The notes under the pieces are model-generated. The model did not search any database and was not told the DNA's origin. It saw nothing but the letters and a program-made list of their open reading frames with translations. From Aquabacterium sp. (GTDB taxonomy: Bacteria > Pseudomonadota > Gammaproteobacteria > Burkholderiales > Burkholderiaceae_C), in NCBI RefSeq assembly GCF_029946005.1, contig NZ_JAQSDR010000015.1, positions 228,280 to 292,279 of the forward strand: a stretch of DNA of 64,000 nucleotides. Direction: 5' to 3'. Position numbers and translations under genes: made by a program. Shown here in pieces: positions 18,601-27,014 of this stretch. The first letter of the stretch is position 1, and every line of letters begins with the position of its first letter.

Positions 18601-18620
18601 GTTCAACATTGAAGATGAAC
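18601..18620. promoter_or_regulatory. Possible operator dyad upstream of the diheme cytochrome gene
   Basis: An interrupted inverted repeat with arms GTTCA (18601-18605) and TGAAC (18616-18620), containing a nested TTCAA-2-TTGAA, sits about 20 bases before the cytochrome start. It resembles neither a consensus CRP nor FNR box exactly. It is suggested as a candidate site for the neighbouring Crp/Fnr protein only because of its position. Confidence 0.2.
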
Positions 18621-18699
18621 GCATGGTCGGGGGGCAGGCTGCGTGACGCTGTCGCCTGAACGACAAACGAGGGATAGACCTAGGAAGGGTCTGCCCGGA

Positions 18700-19455
18700 T
18701 CAGCCCGCAGCGGGCGCGCGCGAAGGCCCGATCTGCCCCAGCAAGGCCTTGTCCACACAGGACAAACCGGCCACGTCCGCCAGTCGTGCCCGGTCCAGCA
18801 CCTCGATGCGCCCATAGGCGATCTGCACCACGCCCTGGTCCTGCAGGTTTTGCAGGATCTGGTTGGTGGTCTGGCGCGACAGGCCCAGCATCATGCCCAG
18901 TTGCGACTGGCTGATGGGCAGCACGCAGTGGCCCTCCTTGCCCAAGGCAAAGGTCAGCATCACCAGGCGCCGGGTCAGGCGCATGTCGGCCGGCAGCAGG
19001 GCCAGGTCCTCCATGCCGATGAAGGCAAAGCGCACCTTCAGGGACATCAGCACGCCAAAGTCGCGCCAATAAACCGGGCGCCGAGACAACAACTCGTTGA
19101 GCGGCCCCATGGGCACGTACAACAGGCGCGTGGCGACGTCGGCCACGGCATTGTGGGTGCGCGGCAAGTGGTCGAACAGGGCTATCTCGCCCAGCCACAT
19201 CGGTGGCTCAACCATCGACAAGATGGCCTCCTTGCCTGACTCGGTCACCCCTGAGATGCGCAGGGTGCCTTCCAGCACTGCGTAAATGCCATCGGCCACA
19301 TCCCCGCGGAAGAACAGGTGCTCGCCCACCTTCAGGCGTTTGGGCGTGGCCAGTTCCAGGAGGTCGTTCTCAAGACCGGACGACAGGCTTCCGAACCAGG
19401 CGTCGGTGCGCAATTGGGCCCGAAGCTCGGGCGTGACCCAAGAGGTGGCGCTCAC
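18700..19455 (-). CDS. Crp/Fnr-family transcriptional regulator
   Basis: A 251-residue protein from GTG 19455, which overlaps the stop of the upstream ccs gene (GTGA) and so implies translational coupling; the longer frame runs inside that gene. A cyclic-nucleotide-binding-like beta roll (about 25-140; FRGDVADGIYAVLEGTLRI, LGEIALFD) is followed by a dimerisation helix and a winged helix-turn-helix (about 190-230; ISQSQLGMMLGLSRQTTNQIL). No N-terminal FNR cysteine cluster is seen, so an oxygen-sensing iron-sulfur centre is unlikely. Its position between haem-attachment genes and a diheme cytochrome suggests it controls that cytochrome. Confidence 0.85.
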   Translation of the reverse strand: MSATSWVTPELRAQLRTDAWFGSLSSGLENDLLELATPKRLKVGEHLFFRGDVADGIYAVLEGTLRISGVTESGKEAILSMVEPPMWLGEIALFDHLPRTHNAVADVATRLLYVPMGPLNELLSRRPVYWRDFGVLMSLKVRFAFIGMEDLALLPADMRLTRRLVMLTFALGKEGHCVLPISQSQLGMMLGLSRQTTNQILQNLQDQGVVQIAYGRIEVLDRARLADVAGLSCVDKALLGQIGPSRAPAAG

Positions 19456-20807
19456 AGCTGGCCGTAGGAGTGAAGGCCGGACAGGAACATGTTCACGCCC
19501 AGGAATGCGAACGAGGTGACCAGCAAGCCACCCAAAGCCCACCAGGCCGCGAAGGTGCCGCGCAGGCCCTTCATCAGGCGCATGTGCAGCCAGGCCGCGT
19601 AGTTCAGCCACACGATCAGGGCCCAGGTCTCTTTGGGATCCCAGCTCCAGTAGCCGCCCCAGGCCTCGGCGGCCCAGAAGGCGCCCAGGATGGTGGCGAT
19701 GGTGAAGAAGGCAAAGCCCACGGCGATGGCCTTGTACATGACGTCATCGAGCACCGCGAAGTCAGGCAGTTGCGCGGCCAGCTTGCGGCGCGCCCCCAGG
19801 ATGGCGGCCACGATCACGGCGGCGATGCCAAAGTACACGGCCCAGTAACTGCTCAAGGCCTGCTCGGCACCGGGCTTGCTGCGGAACACCAAAGGCTCGA
19901 AGCACAGGGCCACACCGATCAGCCACAAGGGCGCCAGCTTCCACCAGCGGGTCTCGGTGGCGTGGGTCTTGACCAGGTAGGCAAAGGCCACCATGGCCGA
20001 CATCGCGAAGGTGCCATAGCCGATGAAATTGGCGGGCACGTGCAGCTTCATCCACCAGCTTTGCAGGGCGGGCACCAAGGGTTGGATCTCGCTCGCGCCG
20101 CGCTCCAGGGCATACCAAAGCAAAAAGCCCACGGCCGCGCTGACCACCAGCATCACGAAGGCGCCCAAGGCCATCAAGGACTGCCCGGCCTTGGCGAAGC
20201 GGTCTTCGTAGTACAGCCAGAACAGCGTGGTCATCCACGAGAACAGCACGAAGACTTCGTACAGGTTGCTGACCGGGATGTGGCCAATGTCAGGGGCGAT
20301 CTGGTGGCTCTCGAACCAGCGCACGAAGGTGCCGACCAGGGCCATGAAAACGCCCGCCCACGCGATGCGTGAGCCCAGCCGCGCGCCGGTGACGCCTTTG
20401 CTGAACACGCCGATCCAGTAAAAGAGGGTGCTCATGAAGAACAGCACGCTCATCCACAAGATGGCGCTTTGGCTGGACAAAAAGTACTTGAGCCAGAACA
20501 CCGTGTCGGCCTGCGCCAGGTCGGCGCCGTGGTCGTCGGTGGCTCGCATGTACAAGGTGATCGCACCCCAGGTGGCCAGGCCCGACAACAGCAGCAGCAA
20601 GCGGATCGGGCCCCAGAACCAGGCCAGGGCGATCACGCTGGGCACGGCCGCCACCAGGATGGCGCGCTCGTAGATGTCCATCGAATCGCCAAGGGCGTGG
20701 AAGGCCCAGCCGCCCAAGGCCACCACGAGGGCCGCGAAGGCCCAGTCAAACAGCGAACGGCGCCAGCCGCCAGGGGCGGGCAAGGTGGGGTGGACGGAGG
20801 TGGTCAT
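19452..20807 (-). CDS. ccsB: System II cytochrome c biogenesis protein, WWD-domain subunit (CcsB by TIGR naming, CcsA/ResC by older naming)
   Basis: A 451-residue polytopic membrane protein with eight or more hydrophobic segments. The tryptophan-rich WWD haem-handling motif is present near residues 370-385 (WGGYWSWDPKETW). With ResB it carries haem across the inner membrane and attaches it to CxxCH motifs in periplasmic apocytochromes. The gene follows resB by 21 bases and overlaps the Crp/Fnr gene. The order cytochrome c4, resB, ccs is conserved in Burkholderiales. The name differs between nomenclatures; this is the WWD partner, not ResB. Confidence 0.92.
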   Translation of the reverse strand: MTTSVHPTLPAPGGWRRSLFDWAFAALVVALGGWAFHALGDSMDIYERAILVAAVPSVIALAWFWGPIRLLLLLSGLATWGAITLYMRATDDHGADLAQADTVFWLKYFLSSQSAILWMSVLFFMSTLFYWIGVFSKGVTGARLGSRIAWAGVFMALVGTFVRWFESHQIAPDIGHIPVSNLYEVFVLFSWMTTLFWLYYEDRFAKAGQSLMALGAFVMLVVSAAVGFLLWYALERGASEIQPLVPALQSWWMKLHVPANFIGYGTFAMSAMVAFAYLVKTHATETRWWKLAPLWLIGVALCFEPLVFRSKPGAEQALSSYWAVYFGIAAVIVAAILGARRKLAAQLPDFAVLDDVMYKAIAVGFAFFTIATILGAFWAAEAWGGYWSWDPKETWALIVWLNYAAWLHMRLMKGLRGTFAAWWALGGLLVTSFAFLGVNMFLSGLHSYGQL

Positions 20808-20828
20808 GATGGGCTCACTACTTTCAAA

Positions 20829-22991
20829 TCAGGCGCGCGCGTCAGGCGCCAGCACAGCGGTTTTGAGCCGCTCGAATTCGGCATCGGTGTCCAGGGTGTG
20901 TCGGGTGGCCGACAAAGCCATCCTGACCTGCGTGCCACCACCAGCATCGTCGCTGTGCAGCCAGACCCAAAGGCGCCGCTCGCGAATGTAGAGCATGGCG
21001 AAAACCCCGACAATCAGCAAGACACAACCCAGATAGACCACGTTGCGCCCCGGGGTGCGCGTGACCTGGAAAACGCTGGCTTGGCGCTGCTCGAAGCCGT
21101 CGAGCATCAGCACCACCGGCACGGGGTACAAAAACGCGTCCGACATGGACAGCACCGACTGCGTCATGAAAGCGCGGGTCGAGTCCAACTCCATCGACAA
21201 AACGGGCAGGCCCGCTTTTTCACGGCTCAGGTTCATCAGTTCGGCCAGGGCGCCGTTGAGGATGCGCACCAGGGTTTCCGACGTGGGTTCGCGCTGGGCC
21301 TCGGGCACCACTTTTTCAATGAAGTCCGACAGGGCCTGAAGGCCGCCGGACGCTTGCGTGGGCGCAGGCTCACCTTCCTCACGCGGCGCCACGATGGCCC
21401 CGGCGAACAAATCCAGGGCGCGCTGGGCCGACACTGCCAGTTGGGCGGCCAGTTCGGGGCGATCGGGCGGGGCACCATTCAGAGAAAAGCGGCGCACCGC
21501 CTCGCGGCGCATGGCCTCGTCGCCCAAAGCTTGGCGCAGGCGCAACCAGCCTTCCATGCTGTTGTTCTCGTCGGCCGGCACGCGCAGGAAGCGGAAATTG
21601 TCGGAGGGCGTGTCACGCACCCCCAGCAGGAACAGGGCTTGGCCGTTGAGGTTCACCGGCACCATGTAGTTTTGGTACTCACGCGCCTGGCCCGCCGCAT
21701 CGCGCAGCTTGTAGGTCACCGAGGGGCCCACGTTGACCAGTTTTTTGTCGCCCGGCGGCTTGGCGCCCGAGCCCAGGTGCTTGCTCAGATCGGCCAGGTT
21801 CACACCGCGCACATCGGTCTTGTCCTCACCGGCACCTGCCGAGTCGGACAGGTTTTCAACGTTGATCACCCGCAAGCCGGTGATCTCGACCTTGACCTGG
21901 CCTTGGGCATCGGAAGCCAGCGGCAAGGCGTCGCCATTGACCACCCCATGGATCAGGCCCGGCTGCGTGCCCACGCCCTCGCCATTCAGGAACACCGGCT
22001 TGAGGCTGACCTGCGAGCCGCCATCTTCAAAGCTGGATTGGAAGATGGTGACGCCGTCGTAGACCACCGGGTGGTTGACCTCGACCGTGGCGGTTTTGGT
22101 GGTGTTCGTGCGCGGATCGTGTATGACGATGTCGCTGGCGAAACGCTTGGGCATGCCCGTGGCGTAGTAATCGACGTTGAACTTCTTCAGCTCGACCTCG
22201 AAGGGCAAGGGCTGCAGCAGCATGCCCTTGTCCAGGTTGAGCACCGCAGAGTTGGAGCGCTGGCCCTCCGCCACGAACAACTGCGCGCGGTAGGCCGGGT
22301 TGCTCACGCTGAGGCGACTTTGCTCGGTCACCTGGCCACCCTTGAAGGGCTGCAGGTTCTGCGCCCAGGCCTGCACTTTGACGATCAGGTCACCATCGAA
22401 CAGCCCGCCCACGCACACCAGCACGATGGCGGAGTGCGCCGCGATGTAGCCCAGCTTGTTGGCCGCCCCCAGCCGCGCCGCGATCATCACCCCCGCCGCC
22501 TTGCCCGCGCCGCCCGTGCGCACCTGGCTCTTGATGGACCAGCCCGTGCTGGACAACAGTTGTTGCACGCGCGCCTGCGCCTCCCCCAAAGGCTGGGCCA
22601 GCGAGCCTTCGGCCCGGTGGTGGAAGGCGTTCAAGGCCTGCTCGCGGATGCCTTCCTTGTGGTTGCGAAAATCGACCAGGATGCGGGGCGCATTGCGCGC
22701 GATGCACAGGCTGGTCGAGGTGACCAGAAACGCCAGGATCAGCAAGAACCAGGGCGAGCTGTAGATGCGGTAGAGGCCCAGGGCCCCGTACACCTCGGCC
22801 CAGAAAGGCCCGAACTGCTCGACGTAATTGGTGGCCGGTTCGCCCTGGCGCACCACGGTGCCAATGGCCGAGGCCACGCAAATCACCGTGAGCAGCGAAA
22901 TCGCAAAACGCATGGACGACAGCAGTTCCAGCAGATCGCCCCGCAAGGAGCGCGCTGGAAGGGCCGTCGGGGTATCAGCAAGAGAGCTCAT
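20829..22991 (-). CDS. resB: ResB-family cytochrome c biogenesis protein
   Basis: A 720-residue protein. Transmembrane helices lie near residues 30-50, 75-95 and 185-205, and a last one near 660-680, with a large periplasmic region between the third and last. The N-terminal SSMRFAISLLTVICVASAIGT and GLYRIYSSPWF segments are typical of ResB. It forms the System II cytochrome c synthase with the WWD protein encoded next to it. The length is longer than Gram-positive ResB but normal for betaproteobacteria. Confidence 0.92.
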   Translation of the reverse strand: MSSLADTPTALPARSLRGDLLELLSSMRFAISLLTVICVASAIGTVVRQGEPATNYVEQFGPFWAEVYGALGLYRIYSSPWFLLILAFLVTSTSLCIARNAPRILVDFRNHKEGIREQALNAFHHRAEGSLAQPLGEAQARVQQLLSSTGWSIKSQVRTGGAGKAAGVMIAARLGAANKLGYIAAHSAIVLVCVGGLFDGDLIVKVQAWAQNLQPFKGGQVTEQSRLSVSNPAYRAQLFVAEGQRSNSAVLNLDKGMLLQPLPFEVELKKFNVDYYATGMPKRFASDIVIHDPRTNTTKTATVEVNHPVVYDGVTIFQSSFEDGGSQVSLKPVFLNGEGVGTQPGLIHGVVNGDALPLASDAQGQVKVEITGLRVINVENLSDSAGAGEDKTDVRGVNLADLSKHLGSGAKPPGDKKLVNVGPSVTYKLRDAAGQAREYQNYMVPVNLNGQALFLLGVRDTPSDNFRFLRVPADENNSMEGWLRLRQALGDEAMRREAVRRFSLNGAPPDRPELAAQLAVSAQRALDLFAGAIVAPREEGEPAPTQASGGLQALSDFIEKVVPEAQREPTSETLVRILNGALAELMNLSREKAGLPVLSMELDSTRAFMTQSVLSMSDAFLYPVPVVLMLDGFEQRQASVFQVTRTPGRNVVYLGCVLLIVGVFAMLYIRERRLWVWLHSDDAGGGTQVRMALSATRHTLDTDAEFERLKTAVLAPDARA

Positions 22992-23040
22992 GTTTCAACC
23001 AACTTCAAGGTGAAGCACCTCATGAAGAACGCCGGGCACA

Positions 23041-23085
23041 AAAAAGGCGGCAGCCTGCTGGCCCCGCCCGGGATGGTTGCCTTTT
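23041..23085 (-). terminator. Probable terminator or attenuator between cytochrome c4 and resB
   Basis: On the minus strand, AAAAGGC (23085-23079) can pair with GCCTTTT (23047-23041 region), enclosing a GC-rich loop, and the hairpin ends in a run of T. It lies 45-90 bases after the cytochrome c4 stop and before resB. The stem is long-looped and imperfect, so readthrough is likely. Confidence 0.5.
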
Positions 23086-23129
23086 CAGGGTCGAGCCGGA
23101 ATCAGCATCGACCCGACCTGCGCCGGGAT

Positions 23130-23756
23130 TCAGCGCAGACCAGCGATGTAGTCGGCCAGGGCGTCGATTTCCTTGTCGCTCAGGTTGGCCGCGATGGAGG
23201 TCATCGACGCATTGTTGGTGCGATCACCCTGGCGGAAAGCCGTCAACTGCGCCTTGACGTAATCGGCGTGCTGGCCGCCCAGGCGAGGATATTGCGCCGG
23301 GATGCCCGAACCCGTGGGGCCGTGGCAGGCCGCGCAGGCCGGCACCGTTTTCTTGGCGATGCCGCCACGGTAGATTTTTTCACCCAAGGCCACGGTGTCC
23401 TTGTTCTTGGCAAAGCCATCCTTGGCCTTTTTGCCCGCGTAGAAAGCCGAGATGTTGCGGATGTCTTCAGGCGTGAGCGCTGCGGCCATGCCGGTCATGA
23501 CGGCGTTTTTGCGCACGCCCTCCTTGAACTCGGTCAGCTGCTTGGCCAGGTACTGGGGGTGCTGCCCCTGCAGGATGGGGTAGGTGGCGGCGCCACGCGA
23601 GCCATCGGCCGTGTGGCAGGCAGCGCACATGGCGGCCTTGGCTTCGCCGGCGGCCAGATCAGGCTTGCCGGCGGCTTTGGATTCAGAACCATGGGCCACA
23701 CCCGACAGGGTCAAGACCATCGAGGCAAGGGCAATCAGACTGGAAAGACGCTTCAT
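23130..23756 (-). CDS. Cytochrome c4, diheme
   Basis: A 208-residue periplasmic protein from ATG 23756, with a signal peptide (MKRLSS, cleavage near VAHGSES). Two c-type haem sites, CAACH in each half, sit at the start of two similar cytochrome domains (about 33-110 and 125-208), each followed by a Met ligand region (AVMTGMA and ASMTSIA). This is the cytochrome c4 layout; these proteins pass electrons to cbb3- or aa3-type oxidases. It is divergent from engB with only 49 bases between starts, so both promoters must overlap there. Confidence 0.9.
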   Translation of the reverse strand: MKRLSSLIALASMVLTLSGVAHGSESKAAGKPDLAAGEAKAAMCAACHTADGSRGAATYPILQGQHPQYLAKQLTEFKEGVRKNAVMTGMAAALTPEDIRNISAFYAGKKAKDGFAKNKDTVALGEKIYRGGIAKKTVPACAACHGPTGSGIPAQYPRLGGQHADYVKAQLTAFRQGDRTNNASMTSIAANLSDKEIDALADYIAGLR

Positions 23757-23805
23757 GACGGTGTGTGGGTTTGAACTGTGAAACTCATTGATTTTACAAT
23801 GCCTG

Positions 23806-24570
23806 ATGACCGAACCTACGATTTCCCCGAAAGACGCCCTCGCCTGGACCCACACGGCTCGGTTTTTAACCACAGCCGCCAAGCTAGAACAGCTCCCGCC
23901 CTCGGAGTTACCCGAAGTTGCCTTCGTGGGCCGGTCCAACGCGGGCAAGTCCACCGCGATCAACACGCTGGCCCAGCAACGCCAACTGGCATTTGCCTCT
24001 AAAACCCCGGGGCGTACCCAGCACATCAACCTGTTCCAGGTGGGCCCCAAGGCCGCGCCCAACCTGCATTGGGCCGACTTGCCCGGCTACGGCTACGCCG
24101 CCGTGGACCGCACCGCCAAGCTGCGTTGGCAAGAGGTGATGGCCCAATACCTGGCCGTGCGCCGCAACTTGACGTGCGTTGTCCACATGGTGGATTCACG
24201 CCACGGTTTCACCGAACTGGACCGCAATCTGCTGGAATTTGTGGGCCCGCGCGTGCGCATGGGCGAGGTCAAGCTGCTGGTGCTGCTGACCAAGGCCGAC
24301 AAGCTCAACCGCAAGGAGGCCGACGCCGCCCTGCGCCAGGCCAATGAGGTGCTGAGCGCCTTGAAGACCGAATCCTCCGACATGAACATCATGCTGTTCT
24401 CATCGGTCAAGAAGACGGGCGTGGGTGAAGCGGCGGTGATGCTGCGCGGCTTGGCCACGACCGACGAGGTGGCGCTGCACGAGGCCGAAAAGGCCGCCGT
24501 CCGCGCAGCAGAGCTGGCCGAATTGCGCGGGGACGATCTGGACAGCAAGGGACGCCCTCGGCGTCGTTGA
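23806..24570 (+). CDS. engB: Ribosome biogenesis GTP-binding protein YihA/YsxC (EngB)
   Basis: A 254-residue GTPase starting at ATG 23806 (MTEPTISPK); a TTG six codons upstream is less likely. G1 is GRSNAGKST at 42-50, the switch region reads PGRTQHI, G3 is DLPGYGYA, G4 is TKADK and G5 lies in SSVKKTG. These are the standard EngB motifs. The protein assists late assembly of the large ribosomal subunit. Its divergence from cytochrome c4 is the usual Burkholderiales arrangement; the accessory genes that follow it are not. Confidence 0.94.
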   Translation: MTEPTISPKDALAWTHTARFLTTAAKLEQLPPSELPEVAFVGRSNAGKSTAINTLAQQRQLAFASKTPGRTQHINLFQVGPKAAPNLHWADLPGYGYAAVDRTAKLRWQEVMAQYLAVRRNLTCVVHMVDSRHGFTELDRNLLEFVGPRVRMGEVKLLVLLTKADKLNRKEADAALRQANEVLSALKTESSDMNIMLFSSVKKTGVGEAAVMLRGLATTDEVALHEAEKAAVRAAELAELRGDDLDSKGRPRRR

Positions 24571-24588
24571 TGGGTTGAGCCTGGATTT

Positions 24589-25299
24589 TCAGCGTGAATC
24601 GTCTCGCGTCTGTTCTTCCAGCAACCGTTGGCGCTCTTGCTCCTGTTGTTTGACCATGTCTTCGATCATCTGCGCCTTTTGCTCTTCAAAAGCCGCTCGC
24701 ATCAGGGTTTGTTTTTCGGGGTCGGCACCGGCGATCCGCTCTTTGAAATTGGCTTCAATGGTCTGCAATTTTTGCAACTCGTCTTGCATCTCATTGAAGC
24801 GCTGCACGTCGTCGGACGGAGGCTTGGCCAAGGCTTCTTCAATTCGCTGCTCCCTGACGGCCTCGGGGGTGAGCAGATGCTGAATGCCCTCGGCGATGTA
24901 CTGCACCTCGGATGCGATGGCCTCGAACAAAGGCTTGCCTTGTGAGGCGATCTGCCCGAGCATGATCGGCCCGGCCAGGGCAAGCTCCGCGCCCGCGCCG
25001 ATCTCATGTTGGCTGCCCAGGTGGGCCAGCACGGGATCAAACTGTTTGCTGGCCACTTCGATGTGCAACTCATGCCTGGCTGCTTGCACCTGCTCTGTTT
25101 GCCCCAGCACGGGCCTGACCGCGAGGTCAGCAATCTGGCTGTTCAGATTGCTGAGCTCTGCGGTGATTTTGTCCAGATCGGTGCGCAGCTCCTGGCGGCG
25201 CGCCTCAGCATCGGCATCCAGGGATTTCAGTTGCTCGTCCAGCGCCTTTTGCTGCGCCTCCAAGGCTGCACGCTCTTTCCGCAGGGAATCCACGTCCAT
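24589..25299 (-). CDS. Coiled-coil protein of unknown function beside a VirD4-like ATPase
   Basis: A 236-residue, charged, soluble protein. Residues about 1-65 and 160-235 are strongly heptad-like and rich in Glu, Gln, Lys and Leu; a less charged, alanine- and glycine-containing part (about 85-140) lies between. There is no signal peptide, membrane segment or recognisable catalytic motif. It begins 35 bases after the stop of the VirD4-like gene on the same strand, so the two are probably co-transcribed. A role as adaptor, substrate or stalk for that ATPase is conjecture. Confidence 0.65.
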   Translation of the reverse strand: MDVDSLRKERAALEAQQKALDEQLKSLDADAEARRQELRTDLDKITAELSNLNSQIADLAVRPVLGQTEQVQAARHELHIEVASKQFDPVLAHLGSQHEIGAGAELALAGPIMLGQIASQGKPLFEAIASEVQYIAEGIQHLLTPEAVREQRIEEALAKPPSDDVQRFNEMQDELQKLQTIEANFKERIAGADPEKQTLMRAAFEEQKAQMIEDMVKQQEQERQRLLEEQTRDDSR

Positions 25300-25334
25300 G
25301 TCGCTACTCGCTTGTCGATGAGGTCAGAGTCGGC

Positions 25335-27014
25335 TCAAAGGCTGCCCATGCGGCTGGCCAATTCCGGGTCTTGCCAAGCAAAGGCTTTTTTGACCTTGCC
25401 CGGCTTGCTGGCTGTGCCCAGCACGATCTGATAATCACCCCAATCGGGGCCGGCCAGGGCGCTGGCCTCCACCACCTTGCCCCGCACGCCATCGAGCGCG
25501 CCTTGTTTGTAGCCGATCTGCTCGGACAGGCTCTCGGCCATGCCATCTTGCAGCCCGGGGTTCATGTAGATGCGCACACCGCAGCTGCCAATCATGCCCT
25601 TGCCGTTCTTGTAGGCCTCTTCAAGCTGCCCCAGGCTCTGCGCAAACAGCCACAACTGCAGCTTGTATTTGCGCCCGATGTTGAGGGCTTCATCAATGGG
25701 CGGCATGTTCTTGAGGCGGGGCAATTCGTCCAGCATGAACAGGATTTTCTTGGCGTCTGCTGGGGGCACCGCCCCGCCCGTGAGCATGCGGATGTGCTGC
25801 CCGATGAACACCCGTATCAGAGACAGGTAGGCATCCACCTCGTTGGGGCGCATGTAGATGTAGATGGTGGGATTGCTGCCATCGCGCAGGTCCAGCGGGC
25901 TCCAGTCTGATCGATCGGTGACGCGGGCGACGCGCTCACCACCCCACGCGCCCAGGCTGGACCGCGCCGTCTGCATCACGCTGCTGAGCGTCTTCTCATT
26001 CATGGTCGACAGCGACTGCCCGTGCTGGACCATCACGCGCACATCCACCGCCATGCGCAAGCCCATGATCATCTCGTCCCAGGCCCGGCCGCCATGCATG
26101 ATGTCCAGCACCGCGTGCATGGGGCGGTTGGGCGGCGTGTTGGCGTAGCAGACGTGGGCGATGGCGGCGGTCAGCACCGTGCGGGCTTCGTTCTCCCAGA
26201 ACTGGTCGGCCCCACCAGAGGGCACGATCATCATGTCGGCCAGCAGGCGCGCGTCCTCCCAAATGTAGTCAGCTTCGCTGCGCACGAAGGTCAGCGGGTT
26301 GTAGTGGTGGCTGCCTTGGGGCTCCAGCGGACTGAATTTGTACACGGGGCCGACATGCTCCGAGCGCCATTTGCTGGTCTTCTCGTACAGGTCGCCGGAG
26401 ATGTCGAGCACCACGGCCGGGCCGCGCCAGGTCAGCAAATTGGGGAACACGTTGCACTGCGTTTTGCCCGATCCTGGCGGCGCGATCGAGATCAGCGACT
26501 CGTCGCCCGAGAAGGTCAGAGGGGTGCCGTCTTCCAGCAAGCCGATGCGCAAGGCCTGGTCGCTGCGCGGCTGGAAGATCGAGCGCGGGCGCCCGTCAGG
26601 CCCAGAAGCTTGCAGGTCGGCGCCACTCAGCCACGTTGCGCCCGAGCCGCTGGATTCAAAGAAGATCGGCCGCAACTCGGCTTTGACGGCCTCCAGCCGT
26701 GGGTCAGCATCAGGTGTGCCGATGACCTTGAGCACGTGGTTGACCACGGCCTCGGTTTTTGCGTCCATTTTGCTGCAGTAAAAATCGATCGCGGCATGGG
26801 CATCGCGCGCCGCGTCGGGCCCCAGCAGATAGTTGTACTCGTCGATGTGCGCCTTGCCTTCACCCCAGATGAGACCAAAGCGCGCCCACTCCCACCAGGG
26901 CAGTTGGCCATCCACGGCGTTGTTGAGCAGCTCGACGGCACGCAGCATCTGGCGGTGCCGGGGGCTCCATGGCGGCCAGATTGCGGTTGATGGAAAAGGC
27001 GACGTATGCCACAC
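25335..27014 (-). CDS. VirD4/TraG-type coupling ATPase, motor portion (3' part of a frameshifted gene)
   Basis: A 559-residue frame with a RecA-like motor: Walker A APPGSGKT at about 178-185, VVLDISGDLYEKT at 201-213, Walker B FMLDELPRL in the C-terminal half, and the arginine/glutamine-rich late part seen in TraG/VirD4 proteins. These ATPases feed DNA or protein to type IV secretion channels. The first 18 residues of this frame look spurious; real similarity begins at about residue 19 (RHRQML). The expected membrane anchor is absent here but is encoded by the overlapping upstream frame. Removing one C from the five-C run at 26960-26964 would join the two into one protein of about 778 residues. 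No other type IV secretion or relaxase gene is in the window. Confidence 0.75.
   Translation of the reverse strand: MWHTSPFPSTAIWPPWSPRHRQMLRAVELLNNAVDGQLPWWEWARFGLIWGEGKAHIDEYNYLLGPDAARDAHAAIDFYCSKMDAKTEAVVNHVLKVIGTPDADPRLEAVKAELRPIFFESSGSGATWLSGADLQASGPDGRPRSIFQPRSDQALRIGLLEDGTPLTFSGDESLISIAPPGSGKTQCNVFPNLLTWRGPAVVLDISGDLYEKTSKWRSEHVGPVYKFSPLEPQGSHHYNPLTFVRSEADYIWEDARLLADMMIVPSGGADQFWENEARTVLTAAIAHVCYANTPPNRPMHAVLDIMHGGRAWDEMIMGLRMAVDVRVMVQHGQSLSTMNEKTLSSVMQTARSSLGAWGGERVARVTDRSDWSPLDLRDGSNPTIYIYMRPNEVDAYLSLIRVFIGQHIRMLTGGAVPPADAKKILFMLDELPRLKNMPPIDEALNIGRKYKLQLWLFAQSLGQLEEAYKNGKGMIGSCGVRIYMNPGLQDGMAESLSEQIGYKQGALDGVRGKVVEASALAGPDWGDYQIVLGTASKPGKVKKAFAWQDPELASRMGSL

Noticed and set aside
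16329..18659. Open frame of 776 codons opposite the diheme cytochrome gene
   Set aside because: The minus frame has a signal peptide and two CxxCH motifs; the plus frame has nothing recognisable.
20469..23774. Open frame of 1,101 codons on the plus strand across the ccs/resB region
   Set aside because: It is antisense to three well-recognised genes and encodes Gln/His/Arg-rich low-complexity sequence.
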